Of a DNA stretch of 64,000 nt, positions 1-12,811 are shown piece after piece. Source of the stretch: Lophius americanus (taxonomy: Eukaryota > Chordata > Actinopteri > Lophiiformes > Lophiidae); contig JBBDHG010000051.1 of assembly GCA_037951165.1 (NCBI GenBank), positions 4,073,001 through 4,137,000 on the forward strand. Direction: 5' to 3'. Position 1 is the first letter of the stretch, and every line of letters starts with the position of its first letter. The position numbers were made by a program, and so were the translations under genes. Under the pieces are notes generated by a model that had not been told where the DNA came from, did not search any database, and saw only the letters and a list, made by a program, of their open reading frames with translations.

Positions 1-476
1 TAAGTCGCACAGATATTAACACCTTTCCATTTTTCCTTCTTCAATCACATAATCTTCAGGTCAAAATATCCATTTGTTGCTTAAAACTGTATATACCATC
101 CATTGTCAGTTGCCATAGTAACAAGATAATCAATGTTATTCTGCATTCAACTGTCAGTGATTATAATGTTATGGCTGACAAGGGAATTTTTCTGACTTTT
201 TTATACCTTCTTCCCATCATTTTAGCACAAACAATTATTATATATTAATAACTATCACGTAGAAATTACTATCCCAAGGTGCAACCATCAGTGCATATCA
301 AACAACAGTGGATATAAGACAAAAGATTCAAAGAAGATATACATGAAGCACGTGAAGACGTGAAACATATGAAGTACCGTGAAGAAAATTGTAGAAATTG
401 TGAATAATAAAGGATAATTCAGAATAAAGTCACAACCGTACATTATAAATATTATCAGTTAAGACTTGGTTTATAC
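1..476. other. scinderin-like gene intron (start of window)
   Basis: This stretch follows the donor GT (476-475, minus strand) of the second scinderin-like coding exon, so it is intron sequence. It is AT-rich. I see no exon, RNA gene or recognisable repeat in it. Confidence 0.6.
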
Positions 477-631
477 TTTGTAAGTGATGCCTCCTTTGAA
501 GTAGCTAGTAAAGGCGGTTGACTCAACCCCCTGCAGTTCTCTGTACTGGACTGGCTTTCCACCCAAGTAGTCATCCAGCTGCACAGTGAAGATGGCTGCT
601 GCGGTACTCTCATCCTGGCTGCACTCCTTTC
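477..631 (-). CDS. scin: Scinderin-like gelsolin-family protein, coding exon 2
   Basis: Read on the minus strand, this 155-nt exon encodes the next 52 residues of the first gelsolin repeat. It starts after a TTAAAG acceptor and completes a Gly codon split from the upstream exon (G|GA). The translation runs KECSQDES, AAIFTVQLDDYLGG, QYRELQGVEST and YFKGGITYK, the classic segment in which gelsolin, villin and scinderin contact actin. It ends in phase 0 at a weak donor, GTATAA. The gelsolin family severs and caps actin filaments under Ca2+ and PIP2 control in the cytoplasm. The remaining exons lie beyond the left edge. Scinderin is preferred over gelsolin or villin because tmem106b is its neighbour; sequence alone makes the gelsolin family secure but the exact paralogue (scin, scinla or scinlb in fish naming) uncertain. 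Confidence 0.9.
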
Positions 632-1861
632 CTTTAAATTAAGAGAACAGGTAGAAATAAACCTACAATGACTGGAAAATATGGATGCATCCATTTCTGC
701 TGCAATCTCTGTTCTTCCAGCAGGAACATTTATTTAGTCCACCTTTCCAAGCACGTACATCAATATAAATAATGATTTTTTTCTTTGAGTTTACGTAGAA
801 GCTAATTTTTGAAACTTGTACAAACAAGACACATGGCTTCCATATGCTTGGAATACCTTTCGTGGGGGACAAAATCTCAGCACTGTATATGATCATACTA
901 GTAAATGTATACCTTTTACAATATTTTCAATAGCTGTATCTGTAGAATGAATCATTACATTAGACATTAGCCAGGAAATCTAGTGATCTGGTGAGCAATG
1001 CCCTCATGATCATTAGCTGACATACAGTAAGACAGCAGTCTTCCTAATATGGAGCCTGTAAGATCCACGTTATCCAATTTTGCATTTAACCTTTATAAAT
1101 GGTGATTCCATTGGTTCTTTGAAAGTGTGTTGAATCCAGAGCAGAGTGCTACATATCTTGAACCTTCTTTTTTCCACAAGAGACAAGCCAGTTTATCAGA
1201 CTTAACACACTGAATAGGGTGTTAATTTTGTCATATTATCACCTGAATGTAAGAATAAAGAATTTAGATGTTATACATTAAATAAACCTTATAAAGAGGA
1301 TTTCCTAATTACACATGAAAATTAAACATCTACCATAGTCAAAAAGAGAAACTTGACATCAAAATCCCAAATGTGCTTTAAAATGTAAAAACAAACTTTC
1401 ACACATCCACACACCACCTGATACATCATGAGTTGTGGCTCATGTACTTTTTGAGTTCTAAGTTCACATAAACCAAATACCCCTCTATCTCTTTGCTCAT
1501 TTCATCAAGGGGTGCATATGTTGCTCACTTGCGTCTCCTAGCCCAAAACTCCTAGCTATAAGTTATAACTCTGTTATTACTGCTGTTGCCTTCTGAATGT
1601 TGTTAATGGTTGAGTTATCCAGATTGAGCCTCATAATTTGCTCCCACGCCTTCGGATATGTGAGGTCCAGCTAGCTGTCAAGGTGAGCAGGAGGTCAGCA
1701 CTCAGGGTACTTACCAACCACAGTCTAATCTGGGCGTGCTGTTTGGATCTCCCTCCTATATGCTTCCTACACAGCTTAAAGGTAAATCATACCATCACTT
1801 ACAGCTAACCCATCCAAATCATTCTGAACCTTTTACTTTTTGTATTAAATTATCTCAGGAG

Positions 1862-1955
1862 TGGAACACAGATTGATCGTGAATAGGATAAGCGGTTATG
1901 GATAATGAATGAATAATAAAATAATTCATAATAATAATAATAATAATAATAACAT
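1862..1955 (+). repeat. SINE tail fragment with (ATA)n tract
   Basis: The words GGATAAGCGG, GGATAATGAATGAA and the following (AATA)n run match the 3' tail of the SINE that is better preserved at 55551-55905 (AGGATAAGCGGTAGATAATG). The head is missing, so this is a truncated copy. Confidence 0.5.
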
Positions 1956-2625
1956 ATTTGTTATAAAATAAAAGAATAATGCATGCAATTTAGTGTTATA
2001 CATCATGTTATGTTATTGTGAATACCAATTATGAAACTAGAGGCAAAGACCGATTGAGTCCTTGTGTTTGTACTTCTTCAAGTATGAACTTGGTGAACTT
2101 GAGATTCGGAAATTATGACTAAGTCACAGGCTTTTTGCTAATTTCAAAATTTACTGAACTACTTCCTGAAGGAAACTAAAGTTAATGTTTTATTGAGTTT
2201 TTTGATTAATTATCAAACTAATGATGACACCAGTAGGGAACCAGTATACAGGCACTCAAAGGAAAAGGATCAGACAATCATTGTGTTTTTGCTGTTAGGT
2301 TTACTGACATAGAAGGGAAACTGAGCAGCCTGACTAAGTACTGACCACTTAAAACTGCATGATGAGACCTGGGAAAGAGAAAGAAGTGTCTCAAAGGATG
2401 AAAATAGTCATAGCTGTGTTTAAAAACAGTCAGAGCAACTAAAATATGACTGAGGGGCGGAGTTAAATTGCTATGCGGAATTAAGTCGTTTTCCACAGCT
2501 GAACACCGGGATGCTGTAAACTTTAGACATGAGGGCTTTAGTCCAATAAGACTGACCAGAAATGTGTTTTCAGGCTGCTATATATGTATGTGTATATGAT
2601 TGCTTTACTTTGCTTTAAAATGATC

Positions 2626-3270
2626 AATCAATCTTTATTTATATAGCGCCAGTTCACAACAACTGTCTCAAGGTGTTTTCCAGAAAGAGCAGGTCTAGAC
2701 CAAACTCTTAATATAATTATCTACAGGACCCAACAAATTCCTCCGTGAATAAGCACTTGGAGACAGTGGCGAGAAAATAAATGCCTTTTAACAGGCAGAA
2801 ACCTCGAGCAGATCCACCACTAAGGGTAGACGGCCTACTGCCATGACCGGTTGGGTTTTTAAAAAAAGAGAGAGAGAGAAGCAACGATATCAGCTATGCT
2901 GAGCCACTTTCTTCCGCTTCTCTAGGGTGGGGCTGAGGCGGCAGCAGGGATCCCATGTTGACAATAACAACAATAGTAACACAACATCTAGCAATAGCTT
3001 ATGGGGAAATTCTATACAACAATAATAATAATATAATAATAATAATAATAATCTTGAAGTCAGTGGACATCGAGCAGGTCCACAGCATGTAGTCACAAAC
3101 CATGTGACCAAGCATGACAAAGCACAAAGACTCCAGGGAAGAAGTTAAGTTAGTTATTCTCCCCTCTAAAGGCATGTTTAGAGAGGAGGAGAGGATCAAA
3201 ATAAGATAAATAAGCTGCATTTAATGTCCAGTAAAAGTGGTAGCAGAAAATAGATGACTGATGAATGCAT
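2626..3270 (+). repeat. Dispersed repeat family A, copy 1 (TTTATATAGCGCC family)
   Basis: It begins ATTTATATAGCGCCAGTTC and continues with a tract that recurs almost word for word at 51083-51365, including AGAGCAGGTCTAGACC, ACAGGACCCAACAAATTCCTCC, CTCGAGCAGATCC and CCTACTGCCATGACC. The first 260 bp are shared with that copy. Here the repeat appears to continue through GA- and AATA-rich sequence to about 3270. The head is typical of a common fish interspersed repeat whose class I cannot name with certainty. It codes for nothing I recognise. Confidence 0.6.
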
Positions 3271-3599
3271 AAATGTCCAGTACTATGTGGGTCGGATTCT
3301 TCTCCTCCACTCTTTATCCAGTGCTGTGATTTTAGACTTTTATTTTAACATACCTGCAAGTTAAGCTCAAGTTACGCCATGTTTTATTTATTTATTTATT
3401 TATGGTTTTTGTTGTGTTGCTCCGGACTCCTGCTGCCATTTTACCGCAGTGCGTGCACCACTGTCAACATCTCTGATAGTGACTGGCTGTCAGACTTCGA
3501 TGTCAACTTACAAACTAATTTCTCTCTCTCGCTCTCTTTTTCTCTCTCTCTCTCTTGGAGTATATTGACTCAACCAGGTCTATCTTTTCTACATTACGT

Positions 3600-3785
3600 G
3601 CTTTATTGTAATAGTTCATATTTTACTCACCAGGGCGAGCTTTTAAAGCAAAACACAGTTTTTTGGGCAAAACGTCTTTAACTGTTGGTCCGATTTCAAT
3701 CCATATTTGGTGAATATGAACTGACTGGAGGTCACCTATCTTGCAAATATCACATTTTACACTCGTAGTTCATAGCTTTTTTTTA
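3600..3785 (+). repeat. Fragment of CTCF-site-like repeat element (family R)
   Basis: It contains TTCATATTTTACTCACCAGG, GCGAGCTTTTAAAGCAAAAC and GTTGGTCCGATTTCAATCC, then TTTGGTGAATATGAA and a short GAGGTCACCTATCTTGCAAA stretch. These are the same building blocks, in the same order, as the longer copies at 31845-34825 and 60885-62365. Confidence 0.65.
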
Positions 3786-3834
3786 TTAAAAAAAAATCTG
3801 TTCCAGACATACTTCAAAAGCTACGTCATTGATC

Positions 3835-5870
3835 ATTTTTCAAACTCTAAAGATTCAAATAGTTTATTTTCATTTGCACAAGTAGGTGTTATATTGCATG
3901 AAGAATGATGTATTGAGTCAGAAGAGTGCAGAGGATAAATATTCACATATTTTACACACCCAAGAACATACGTACACACACAACCCCATGACTAACACTC
4001 ATTGCACATAAGAAAATAAAAAACGAGAAAGAAAAATCAACCCGGTTTATTGTAAAAAGGGAAGTTAAGTGAGTCTCATGGTGACTGGAGAGAAGATGGG
4101 AAGTGAGTAATGTGTGTCATGATACTTTCTGGTTTAGAATGTCACTAGTTTTATCCTGAGTTTTGCAATCTAAACACAGAGTGCGCAGGGTGGTGTTTGT
4201 CCGTTAGGTGTTGTTCAACCACAGCGTTGTGTATATAGTGTGTCCATAGAAGGGAGGTCAGCTCCTATGATCCTCTCCACAGTTTTTATGACTTGCTTTG
4301 ACAGCCTGATGAAATAAGGCCTCTTCTTTTCACTGTAGCCACAGTGTTTTAAGCCCAGCTCAGTGTTTTTATTACATGGAGACCCAGAAACCTTTTACTG
4401 TCGGCCCATTCCACCTCAGACCCCTTGATGGTGAGTGGCTGCAGAGGGGAAGCTTTCTTCCTGAATTCCTAAAAATAATACTTACTTGGTCTTTTGATGC
4501 GTTTCACCAGTTCCCTGTACTGGATGTCCTCTCATTTTATTAGCCCCAGGACGGTTGTGTCATCTGCATATTTAATAATGAGATTATTGTCCTGGGTAGA
4601 TACAGAGTCAGTGGTGCACAGGGAGTAGAGTTTGAGGCTGTAGTAGCAGCCCAATGGGGTTCCTGTCTAGATTGCAAGCTCTGCAGAGACCATGCCCCAA
4701 TCCTCACCACCTGTGGTCTGTGAGTTAGAAAATCCATAATCCAGTTACAAATGGGTTTTGGGGCTGCTAGGTAGGTCAGCTTCACAATCAGCGTCATCGG
4801 CCGGATGTGGAATATTGATCTAGAAGGCCGAACTAAATGGGAACTGGTCTTGTAAAAGAGGACTTCAATGATTGTGAAACTACTGCTTCTGGGAGGGAAG
4901 TGTTAAAGATGTCCGTGTACACATCTGTCAGCTGTTCAGCACAGACCTTTAGTACTCTCAGTGAAACTCAGGTCCAGCTGCTTTCGGGGGCTGAGGCTGC
5001 CCTTAAGACCTGCGTGTAAGTCACCTGTAGTCTTTGTCCTCTGGATTGCAGGGAGATTTTGAGGGGGAGACATGTTTAATTTGTCAAATCCGGTGTAGAA
5101 ACTCTTGAGGTCATCATGTAGGGTATTACAAGTATTCCTCCTGTATTTAGTGACAGATGGAATTCATTGCCACAAACTATGTGAATTGTTTTCCAGAAAG
5201 ATGCATTCAATTAAAGCGTCCTTCGGTTCATAGAAAGGCGGTATATAAGTCCAATTTATTCATATTATTATTATTAATTCTGTATGTAGTATGTCAAGTG
5301 TGCGGCAAACAGATGGAAGTGAACCAGATGATATATCCACAAACAGCCTCTGTATTGATTGATAATGTCTGCAGCCTCATTAAAGATGCTCATGTTTGTG
5401 CCTTCTATGCAGCCCTGCAAGTATTTCAGTCCAGATATTAACATTTTTTACAGAACTGGTATCGTTTTAGTTTTTTTAGTATTTTTGAAAGTGGGGTTTG
5501 GGGACTACTGTGTATGCGTTCCTGATATTACAGTAGCAGTGGTTGAAAAAAAAAAATTTCTGGTGGGGAATTTGACAAACGTAGGTAGATTTTTACTGAG
5601 ATTGCAGTGATTAAAATCCCCCCAAACAACAAAGGCAGTTTGGTACATGTTCTCATATTCACTGATAATAACCTGCAGCTCTAAGAATACCTTTTCCTCC
5701 GATGGTGGGTATCTGATAGTAAAAAACTCAACACCCTCAGACTAGGTTTGGGATATTTCTTTGGCGTCGGTGCACCAGGACCTTTGGACGAGAATGTCCA
5801 TTCCTTCCCCGATAATTTTGCTGCGGCATGTTCTGCTCTGAAGATGCTCTAGCCAGGGGGTCGGGGTCCT
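3835..5870 (-). repeat. Degenerate LINE-derived region, L2/CR1-like
   Basis: Most of this stretch has no readable frame, but it surrounds a recognisable reverse transcriptase piece (4505-4815). The flanking plus-strand words (for example GATCCTCTCCACAGTTTTTA and TACTGTCGGCCCATTCC) look repeat-derived. The boundaries are approximate, and whether all of it belongs to one LINE copy cannot be settled here. Confidence 0.45.
4505..4815 (-). pseudogene. Non-LTR reverse transcriptase fragment (L2/Rex1-like)
   Basis: On the minus strand one frame reads NWIMDFLTHRPQVVRIG. After a frameshift another reads LYSLCTTDSVSTQDN, then LIIKYADDTTVLGLIK. NWxxDFLTxRPQxVR followed by YADDTTVxG is the hallmark order of the palm region in L2/Rex1/CR1-type retrotransposons; YADD carries two catalytic aspartates. 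At least one frameshift separates the two parts, so this is a dead fragment about 100 codons long. Confidence 0.75.
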
Positions 5871-6090
5871 TTTTTCAAGCGATGTTAATCAGAAACACAG
5901 CATAATGCAGTCCTGAATATATCTTTGTGTGATCTGACAGATAGGGTCAACCATTTTGTTATCAAGATATTATCCAGGTTTTCTTCTCTCTGCCAACCGG
6001 ACGTCAGAGTGTCCGCCTTGCGCCTCCCCACCGTCCTCGTTTCCACGCTGGCCCATGGTGGCTGGGAGAGCTCGCTCAACCAGCCAGCCA

Positions 6091-6142
6091 GCTTGACTCT
6101 TTTCCCAGGAGCAAGGCAGTGCTCCTGGGAAAAGAGTCAAGC
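6091..6142. repeat. Perfect 22-bp inverted repeat (hairpin, 8-nt loop)
   Basis: The arms 6091-6112 and 6121-6142 are exact reverse complements (22 of 22), separated by the 8-nt spacer AAGGCAGT. No poly-T or coding context explains it. The stem is shorter than a typical pre-miRNA. Confidence 0.95.
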
Positions 6143-6299
6143 ACGCTTTCTTATAAAAATCCCCCCAGCCCACGTTTGCTTATCTTTATTAAGAACGCCA
6201 GATCATGTTTAACGTTCTACTCTGACTAAAAGCTCAATAAGGGAGTGGGGAAAAAAGTTAGATATATTAAAAGGTAGAAAACTGAGTCTTAAGTTCCAC

Positions 6300-6715
6300 A
6301 ACGTCGCACAAAAATCCATCTTGGATTTTTCAAAACTTTACACCATCATTAACTTCAGTGCAAGGAAGAGCTGGAGTGATTTTGGAAAAGGTTGGTCGTA
6401 TAATTAGAGGGGGTTATACCTCCGAAAGTGTTCAGCCATAATTTCTCAAGCATTGGTCCAATTTTGTCCAAATTTGGTGCATATGAATCCAATTGAGGAA
6501 ATCTGTCTTGTTTATATTATAATTTATCCATATTTTAATCTCACAGCTCATATTATACTCACTTAAGGGAGTTTTTTTTTCACTAAGAATACAGTGGAAA
6601 TAACTATAGATTTAATTTCAGGGGTTCAATCAGGGGGATTGCTTGTGAAAGAAGGGGATTGTGGACTTCTCAGGGATATAACCTGGCTGTCAGGGTCGAC
6701 AGCATAGGTCTACTT
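6300..6715 (+). repeat. CTCF-site-like repeat element (family R), partial copy
   Basis: It shares GGAAGAGCTGGAGTGATTTT, GCCATAATTTCTCAAGCATT, GTCCAAATTTGGTGCATATG and a terminal block (GGGGTTCAATCAGGGGGATT, then GGGTCGACAGCATAGGTCTA) with the copies at 31845-34825 and 60885-62365. It ends at the same terminal block as they do, so its right end looks genuine while the left is truncated or diverged. Confidence 0.65.
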
Positions 6716-6902
6716 AATTTTTGAATATCACTCTTTCCACCATTTTAATTACTCTTCGGTTGGCAGCTCATAGCTTCAGCAGGAGGCAGCCTGGCCCTCT
6801 GATGTCGGTTCCTCTCACGAGTTCCTTGTCTGGTAGAACACGCAGGCTGTTCTTTGGTTTGTGGCGCAGTGTCCATTGTTGTGGACAACAACAATGTCCA
6901 GT

Positions 6903-7265
6903 GGTAATAATAATAATAATAATACATTTAATTTATAATGCACTTTACATTTGGATCAAATCTCAAAGTGCTACAAGGCAAAAGCAGATAAAAGCATCAA
7001 TAAAAAATAAATAAATAAATAATAATAATAACTATACAAAAACGTGACCAAAAGCATTAATGTTAATTACAGTTATAGGTTCTGCTAAAAAGGAAAGTTT
7101 TAAGTCCTTTTTTAAATGTGTCAGTCGTCTGTGGAGCCCTCAGATGGTCAGGGAGGGCATTCCACAGACGAGGGGCAGCAGAACAGAAGGCCCGATCTCC
7201 CATGGTGCTGAGCTTAGTCCAGGGAAGGAGGAGGCGGTATGACTGGGTAGAGGTGGTTAGTTTGG
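6903..7265 (+). repeat. Dispersed repeat with (AATA)n start
   Basis: It starts with (AAT)n and TTTAATTTATAATGCACTTT, then TTTGGATCAAATCTCAAAGT. The same opening occurs at 46525-46557, and in reverse orientation at 59340-59425. The second half (TGGTCAGGGAGGGCATTCCA and CCCGATCTCCCATGGTGCTG) resembles a widespread fish repeat. The open frames here are short and not conserved-looking. Confidence 0.5.
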
Positions 7266-10142
7266 ATCCGTTACCGTTTCATGTTATATTTTATTGTTTA
7301 ATGAATCTACATTGTTAAATGGAAATCCTGTCTCTGGCCTACATTTAAAAAAAAAAATTGTTTGTCCTTACTCCAAATTAATTGGAGGTACTTCAAACAT
7401 TAAAATTATTTTCTTATTATTTATTATTAAATAATTAAGAGGAACAAGCTCACTTCCTCCCTCAAACAGCACGCACTTCCTGCCACCACCACACCACAGT
7501 AACTTTCCGATTTTGACTAATCATGCTTACTTTAAACCCTATGTCTCAGTCTTGTGATATATCATGATATCTATCTTATCTTTTCAAATGTTTTAAGTAC
7601 TAAATAGGCTCGCCTCTCCAAATCATCTTAATTCATTGAAGCTTTTTAACATCCAGCTTCCGTAGATAAATCAGTGATCTGTATTTGTCCAAAGTATATT
7701 CATATCATTATTTGACTCAGGAAGGGAGTCCATTGACATGTATGATGGATAATCGTTAATGCTGATGGCATCTTAAGTAATCAAACATTTTACTCTGCTC
7801 TCAGAGGAAATGGTGAGTTTCAGTATTGTGCGAAGGAAGTACACTCATGGATCACAACACATTAAGTGTATAAACTGTACGTGATGGCTCACCAGTGGAA
7901 TGATGTGTGCATTTAGACGGAAGGCATATGCATAATTTACTCAGAAATGGGAGAGAGCACTTACCCGTTGACAAGAAAAGATTTGCAACACTGATTGACT
8001 TCTGCTATGTTCATAGTATAAGTAACCATTAAGATTTTCTCTCAGATCTGATCAGTTTGCCTTAACTGTTCCATTTAGTTTTTATTCTTTTTGTGTGACC
8101 TGTATCTGATGATGTGTGGACCAGGAAGATGATACCCATTGCACTTTTTCCCACTAATGTCATCAGCTTCTCCAGCTTTGTACGCATAGCCTCTCTCGTC
8201 ATGAAAGAAACCTCAAACTATCACCATGCAAAAGGCTGCAGAGCATCAGGACCTATACACAGGTTCGGATGCTGCTTCTACCATTAATAAGCCAAGCCTA
8301 AACAAATTAAACTCTTTGCATCATGCTAATCTGACAACATCAGAAGTGCTTGCTCTAGATGTAAAGGACACTGTTGTGTTTGTGGTAACATGGTGATGAT
8401 TCAGTAGTTATGAAATCATCAGCATCACGTCCGGCAGAACAAGAGAAGCTTTCTCCCCTTCTCTTGTACAATGCAGGGGATTGGGGGCTTCTCATCGATA
8501 AGGGGGTAGACCTAGTTCTTTCACAGTCTGGACGCAGAACTCCAACGACAACAATTAACACATCTGTGTTGTCTCATGAGTAAAATATAGTTTTCAGGCA
8601 CCACATACACCCAGCAGCCATAACAATTAGTCAGTCAAACAATCAGTGGTCATCATTGATATGTGGCATGAAAAACTGTTAAATGTTTCTGCTGATGCTC
8701 ATACCTGAAAACAAACATTGGAAACATGATAAAATAACGACTATTAATTAGGACTGTCAGAGTCATGTATGTCCCTGCACTTTAAACTATTGTACTGAAC
8801 TGGTAGAACTTGATTTAGCATATTTGAACAAGCAAAACACACTCAATGCTGTGTTCAGAGACATACTTCTGGGATCATGTTGACACCTACTTGAAGACAA
8901 AGCACTGGTTGAACCAAAAAATATGAGTATATTGATTGTGTTTATCCCCAGTGTCACATTAAGAGGCTTATTACTCTTTTGATAATGTAATAAGGATGTG
9001 GAGTTTACATGGAATACAAATAAAATTGGTCACTCGTATCTCAGTATAAATGATAAATACTTGTGTAGTGGTTACTGATTATTGTGTCCTGCATACAATG
9101 CAGCAATTTATTTTTTTCTAACTGCTAGCCTTATTGAATATATATTTGACAGGGGTTATAGAAAATGAGGCCTCTTTGGTTTGTAGTGAATTAGTCTATT
9201 AAATGCATCATTGCGTTGTGGATATGATGAATAATGGGAGATGGGAGCAACATGCAATATTAAACACGCCCTCCACTTTGACAACTGTCAGTCTGTCACT
9301 GTAACCGTGGAGGACATGGGAGTGATGGATGAGGGCCTGCAGCTGTGGTGGTGGGGGACAAAAGTCATGATTGAATTCAGTGTCACCAAGTGGAGGGAAA
9401 ATCTATGTTTGATTGTGGTTTCCTATAACCGCATTCACACAGTTGAAGCATTCATGAGACCAAAAGAAACAACAGAATGAGTTACATGTTACCGTTATAC
9501 AAGACTTGCTGTTGAATGCACAAACTGGGCAGTAGTGGAGAATATTGCCTGGTTTGTTGCCACATGAGGTTCATAGAATCACTTTCAAAGCGTTTGTCTA
9601 TATGGTTGACAGAGCAATGAGCCACTTTCACCATTGTGTGTATTTTTGGAATCTTTTTGTTATGTTTACATGTAAGTATCCTGGTTTCTTTTCTTTTGGA
9701 GTAGGTACAGGACACTAGATGGAAGTCAGGAGGAGAAGGCCAGTAAGTGTCAAAACAGCAGAAAGATTTGGTCCCTTCTGCTGAGCTACCATGCCAAGGC
9801 TACATCGTAACATCTTAATGTATTAAACCCGAGTCCGCTGTGATGTCACTGACTGCATGTCAAAGATCCTCGGCTAAGTCAGTGGTTGAACTCGAAATGT
9901 TCGACCAAACGAAAGACTCCTGATTTGACTGAAGGACTTCTGTTGTACAAATTTAGTGAAGCAAACTTGACATATCACCCTTATTAACACTAGTCAGTAA
10001 AGTTTTTAGACCTCTTACACTCAGGGACACTCTGTTGACTCAGTATTTTTTTTTTTAATGCCAATTATCACTTTTTGAAATTTCACTCTTTATTTTGAGT
10101 AACTGAGAAATGGACCCAGGCCCCAGGGTTTTATTCACTTAC

Positions 10143-10335
10143 CAAGCCAGTAGTGCAGGTGGTAGAAGAAAATGTCCTTGTGTTTGATGGTGTAGAGGAT
10201 CACATAAGCATCTCCTGTGTAAAAGGTACCATGGAACCTCTCTGGCACCGGTACCAGCTCCAGGTTCTCGATCCTCCATATCTGCCAGCCTGACGTCTTG
10301 CCTGCATTAGTGAACTCTTTATGGTGGAGCACCAT
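10143..10335 (-). CDS. scin: Scinderin-like gelsolin-family protein, coding exon 1
   Basis: The exon has 193 nt: the initiator ATG at 10335-10333, 64 codons, and one base of a split Gly codon before a consensus donor (CTTG|GTAAGT). The translation opens MVLHHKEFTNAGK, then QIWRIENLELVPVP, FYTGDAYVIL and HLHYWLG. This is the strongly conserved N-terminus of gelsolin repeat 1 (family pattern: EFxxAGxxxGxQxWRIE, VPVPExxxGxFYxGDAY, DxHFWLG). Joined to the exon at 477-631 it reads YWLGKECSQDES without a break, so frame and phase agree. The ATG is chosen because family members start a few residues before the HxEF motif. The intervening intron is 9.5 kb. Product role: calcium-dependent actin severing and capping in the cytoplasm. 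Expression control cannot be judged from this exon. Confidence 0.92.
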
Positions 10336-12079
10336 GTCTGATCTCAGTGGAGGTTAGAGGAGGGTTGGAACAAACTGCTGTTCTGTTCTGAGCTCTGGCC
10401 GAGTGAGTAGCTAGCCTGTTTCCACTTCGACTTTTTCTAGCTCTTAGACACACAGTGTGGGTGTGTCCAGATACGGACTGCATACACACACCACATCCTC
10501 AAATACACAAGCATGAAATGGGCTTTTCAGATCATAAGTTATGCACATAAACCTTTGATTTTTTGGTGATGTGGAAGAAAAAAATTATATAGAATTGTTT
10601 TTCTGTAACATAAATACATTAATAATGAATTTGTGATATAAATAAAATGAATGAGTATGTTTGAAAAGAAATTAAGCCTTTTTAATTGAACATGTTCTGA
10701 ACAACAGAGCTATTCATGCATTAGAATAGATTCTCAACCCACTCAAGGCAACGTTGGAAGAACAGTAGCACAACCCAGTCGTGCTAACCACAGCTGAATT
10801 TAAGCAGCTGGTATTTCCAACAGAGCTTTGGGTCTGCCCTGAGGTCCCATTTCAGTTGGATGTGTCTTGAAAACCTCCAGTGGAAGGGCACTGCATTGTG
10901 CCCCGGAGGAATCTTAATCAGATACCCGGACCACCCCAACAGGCACCTTTTGAAGAGAACTTTAAGTTATAAAACCTGTATGAAATTCAACTCTTGTCTT
11001 CTTCAAAAGCAACAAAGTTATTCTTGAATATGACCAATGATGACCATTATTTTCATCATGAAAGCTTTCGAGATATTTCACATTTGGGCTTAGAATATGA
11101 TGACAAAACAAAGAATTTCTACTGAAGACAAACAGGAGCTTCAAATCTAGATCAAACTAAATCACTCAGGAGAGACAAGAGAGAGTAAAGAGTAAGACAC
11201 CAAGCTATAAGAGACAGTCATGTATTCATAATGAAAGTAATACATCATCGAAGTGAATAAATGTAGGTTTGATACCGAGTTAATCACGTGACCCAAAAGT
11301 CGCCACAGTCTGAGGACATTTCAGTTAGGATTTTTGATTCTCACTCGACAGCTAATTGGATATTTTCAAACAATGGCGTGATTGATCGCATGATAAATAG
11401 GATGTATTATACTGCATCTCTAAAGAACAGAAATTTGAACGACGAGATAGTTTGTCTGCTGGCAACTGCTATTATTCACTCCGACAGATGAAATTCAGTT
11501 TACAGACTTCAGGTGGGTGGGTAAAATCAGGTTAAGTCTGGACTGTATATTTCATGTTTACTGCAGCTGCTGACTAATGAAGTTTCTGCCCCTCCTGCAG
11601 ATTTTAGAACGCCTGAAGATATAACTTTGTGTGCATGTGTGTCTTCGGACCATTGGTGCAGACCTCATTCCATCTTAACAGTTCATGGGTAATTCATTTC
11701 ATATGGAGTCAAAACGGTTTAATGAGAACATTATTGAGAACAATAAAGAATCATGGGTGGATGAGAAACAGTTATCAATTATTTTCTGTTTTAATGCAGT
11801 TTTGCTCATCTGCTAAATGGGAGGCAATTTAAATTGATAAAATCAGTGTTTCTCAGCCTTTTTTCACCCAAAGATTGTTTAAAATGTACATTAAATCTCA
11901 AGTCACCCCAGTCTAAACAGCTTTTGTGTGGCCACATTGAAGGTTTTATGAGTATGCTTTGTAATTTTCAATGCATCTCAGTTCAGGTTCAGGTTCCAAA
12001 CTTTGACTTATACAACCTTAGAAGTTTTAATTTTATTTGAGCCATTTAGAGGTGAACTTACTCCTCTGCTTCGGATTAT
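10336..12079. other. Region upstream of scinderin-like exon 1
   Basis: This lies 5' of the scinderin-like start codon. Any 5' UTR and promoter must be in here, but I find no convincing TATA box, CpG cluster or noncoding exon boundary. Short open frames at 11288, 11629 and 11834 show no family resemblance. It is otherwise AT-rich and unremarkable. Confidence 0.5.
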
Positions 12080-12811
12080 TGGGCCTCATTCACCAGCCGT
12101 CCTTACGAAGAAATTTGTTCTTAAGCCCCATTTTTGTATTTTAAAATACATAATGGTTATAAAACGGACTTGTTCGGGTCCACAAGTATATCACGGATCG
12201 GTGGTCGATAAATGATTCAGGCACATAGTTCATCAACAACACCTCGCTTCAAAAATAAAAGGTTGTGTCTTTTATTCTTTCACATCATTTCTGTAAGTAC
12301 GTCAGTGGTCGTGGCCAGTGTTGAAGCTGTCTGTGAAGTCTGACATCTGAGTGCAGCCATAAGCTGCTGGCTGCTCTACAGAGGACTGATTCTGTTTATC
12401 TGTTTAATAAATAATTTTGTCCCTGACTCTCAGGTCCAGGGTTAGAGTTCCTTTTTGGTCCTTGCGCAAACCCTTTTAGATACAGCATTCACTGACAAAA
12501 CTCCTGTGTTCCTTTATTTCCGCTACTGACACTACTAAATAAAACGTCACATTTTCTGTCCACTGAAGCAGCAATATCTCCCATTCACAACTGATGACAC
12601 ATTTTTTTTGAATGCTCTGTCTGTAACTCTTTTTCGCATTTTCTTATTTTTTCTTCAGCGCATTCTCTGTGGAAGTAGAGACGTGTCGTTTCTCTGTGGT
12701 GAAAGAGAGGAGCCGGCTCCCGTATGAAAGACAGGATCATACCATTATGTGAAAAAAGGAAGGGGGGACTGACACTCCCTAGACATCGAGTGTAGTGGTA
12801 CGGACCAGGTA

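Larger units (their letters stand above)
632..10142 (-). other. Scinderin-like gene intron 1, repeat-rich (9.5 kb)
   Basis: This is the interval between the two coding exons, bounded by a consensus GTAAGT donor at 10142-10137 and the acceptor at 633-632. Interspersed repeats at 1.9, 2.6-3.3, 3.6-5.9 and 6.3-7.3 kb are listed separately. The stretches 632-1850 and 7270-10140 are AT-rich and show no exon, RNA gene or clear repeat to me. A 79-codon open frame at 9241-9480 has no recognisable family features and is taken as chance. Confidence 0.75.

Noticed and set aside
455..694. The 79-codon minus-strand open frame over scinderin exon 2
   Set aside because: It is in the wrong frame; the true frame is fixed by the split Gly codon and the conserved gelsolin motifs.
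6091..6142. A microRNA precursor
   Set aside because: The stem is perfect and only 22 bp with an 8-nt loop, shorter than a usual pre-miRNA and lacking bulges; no flanking lower stem was found.
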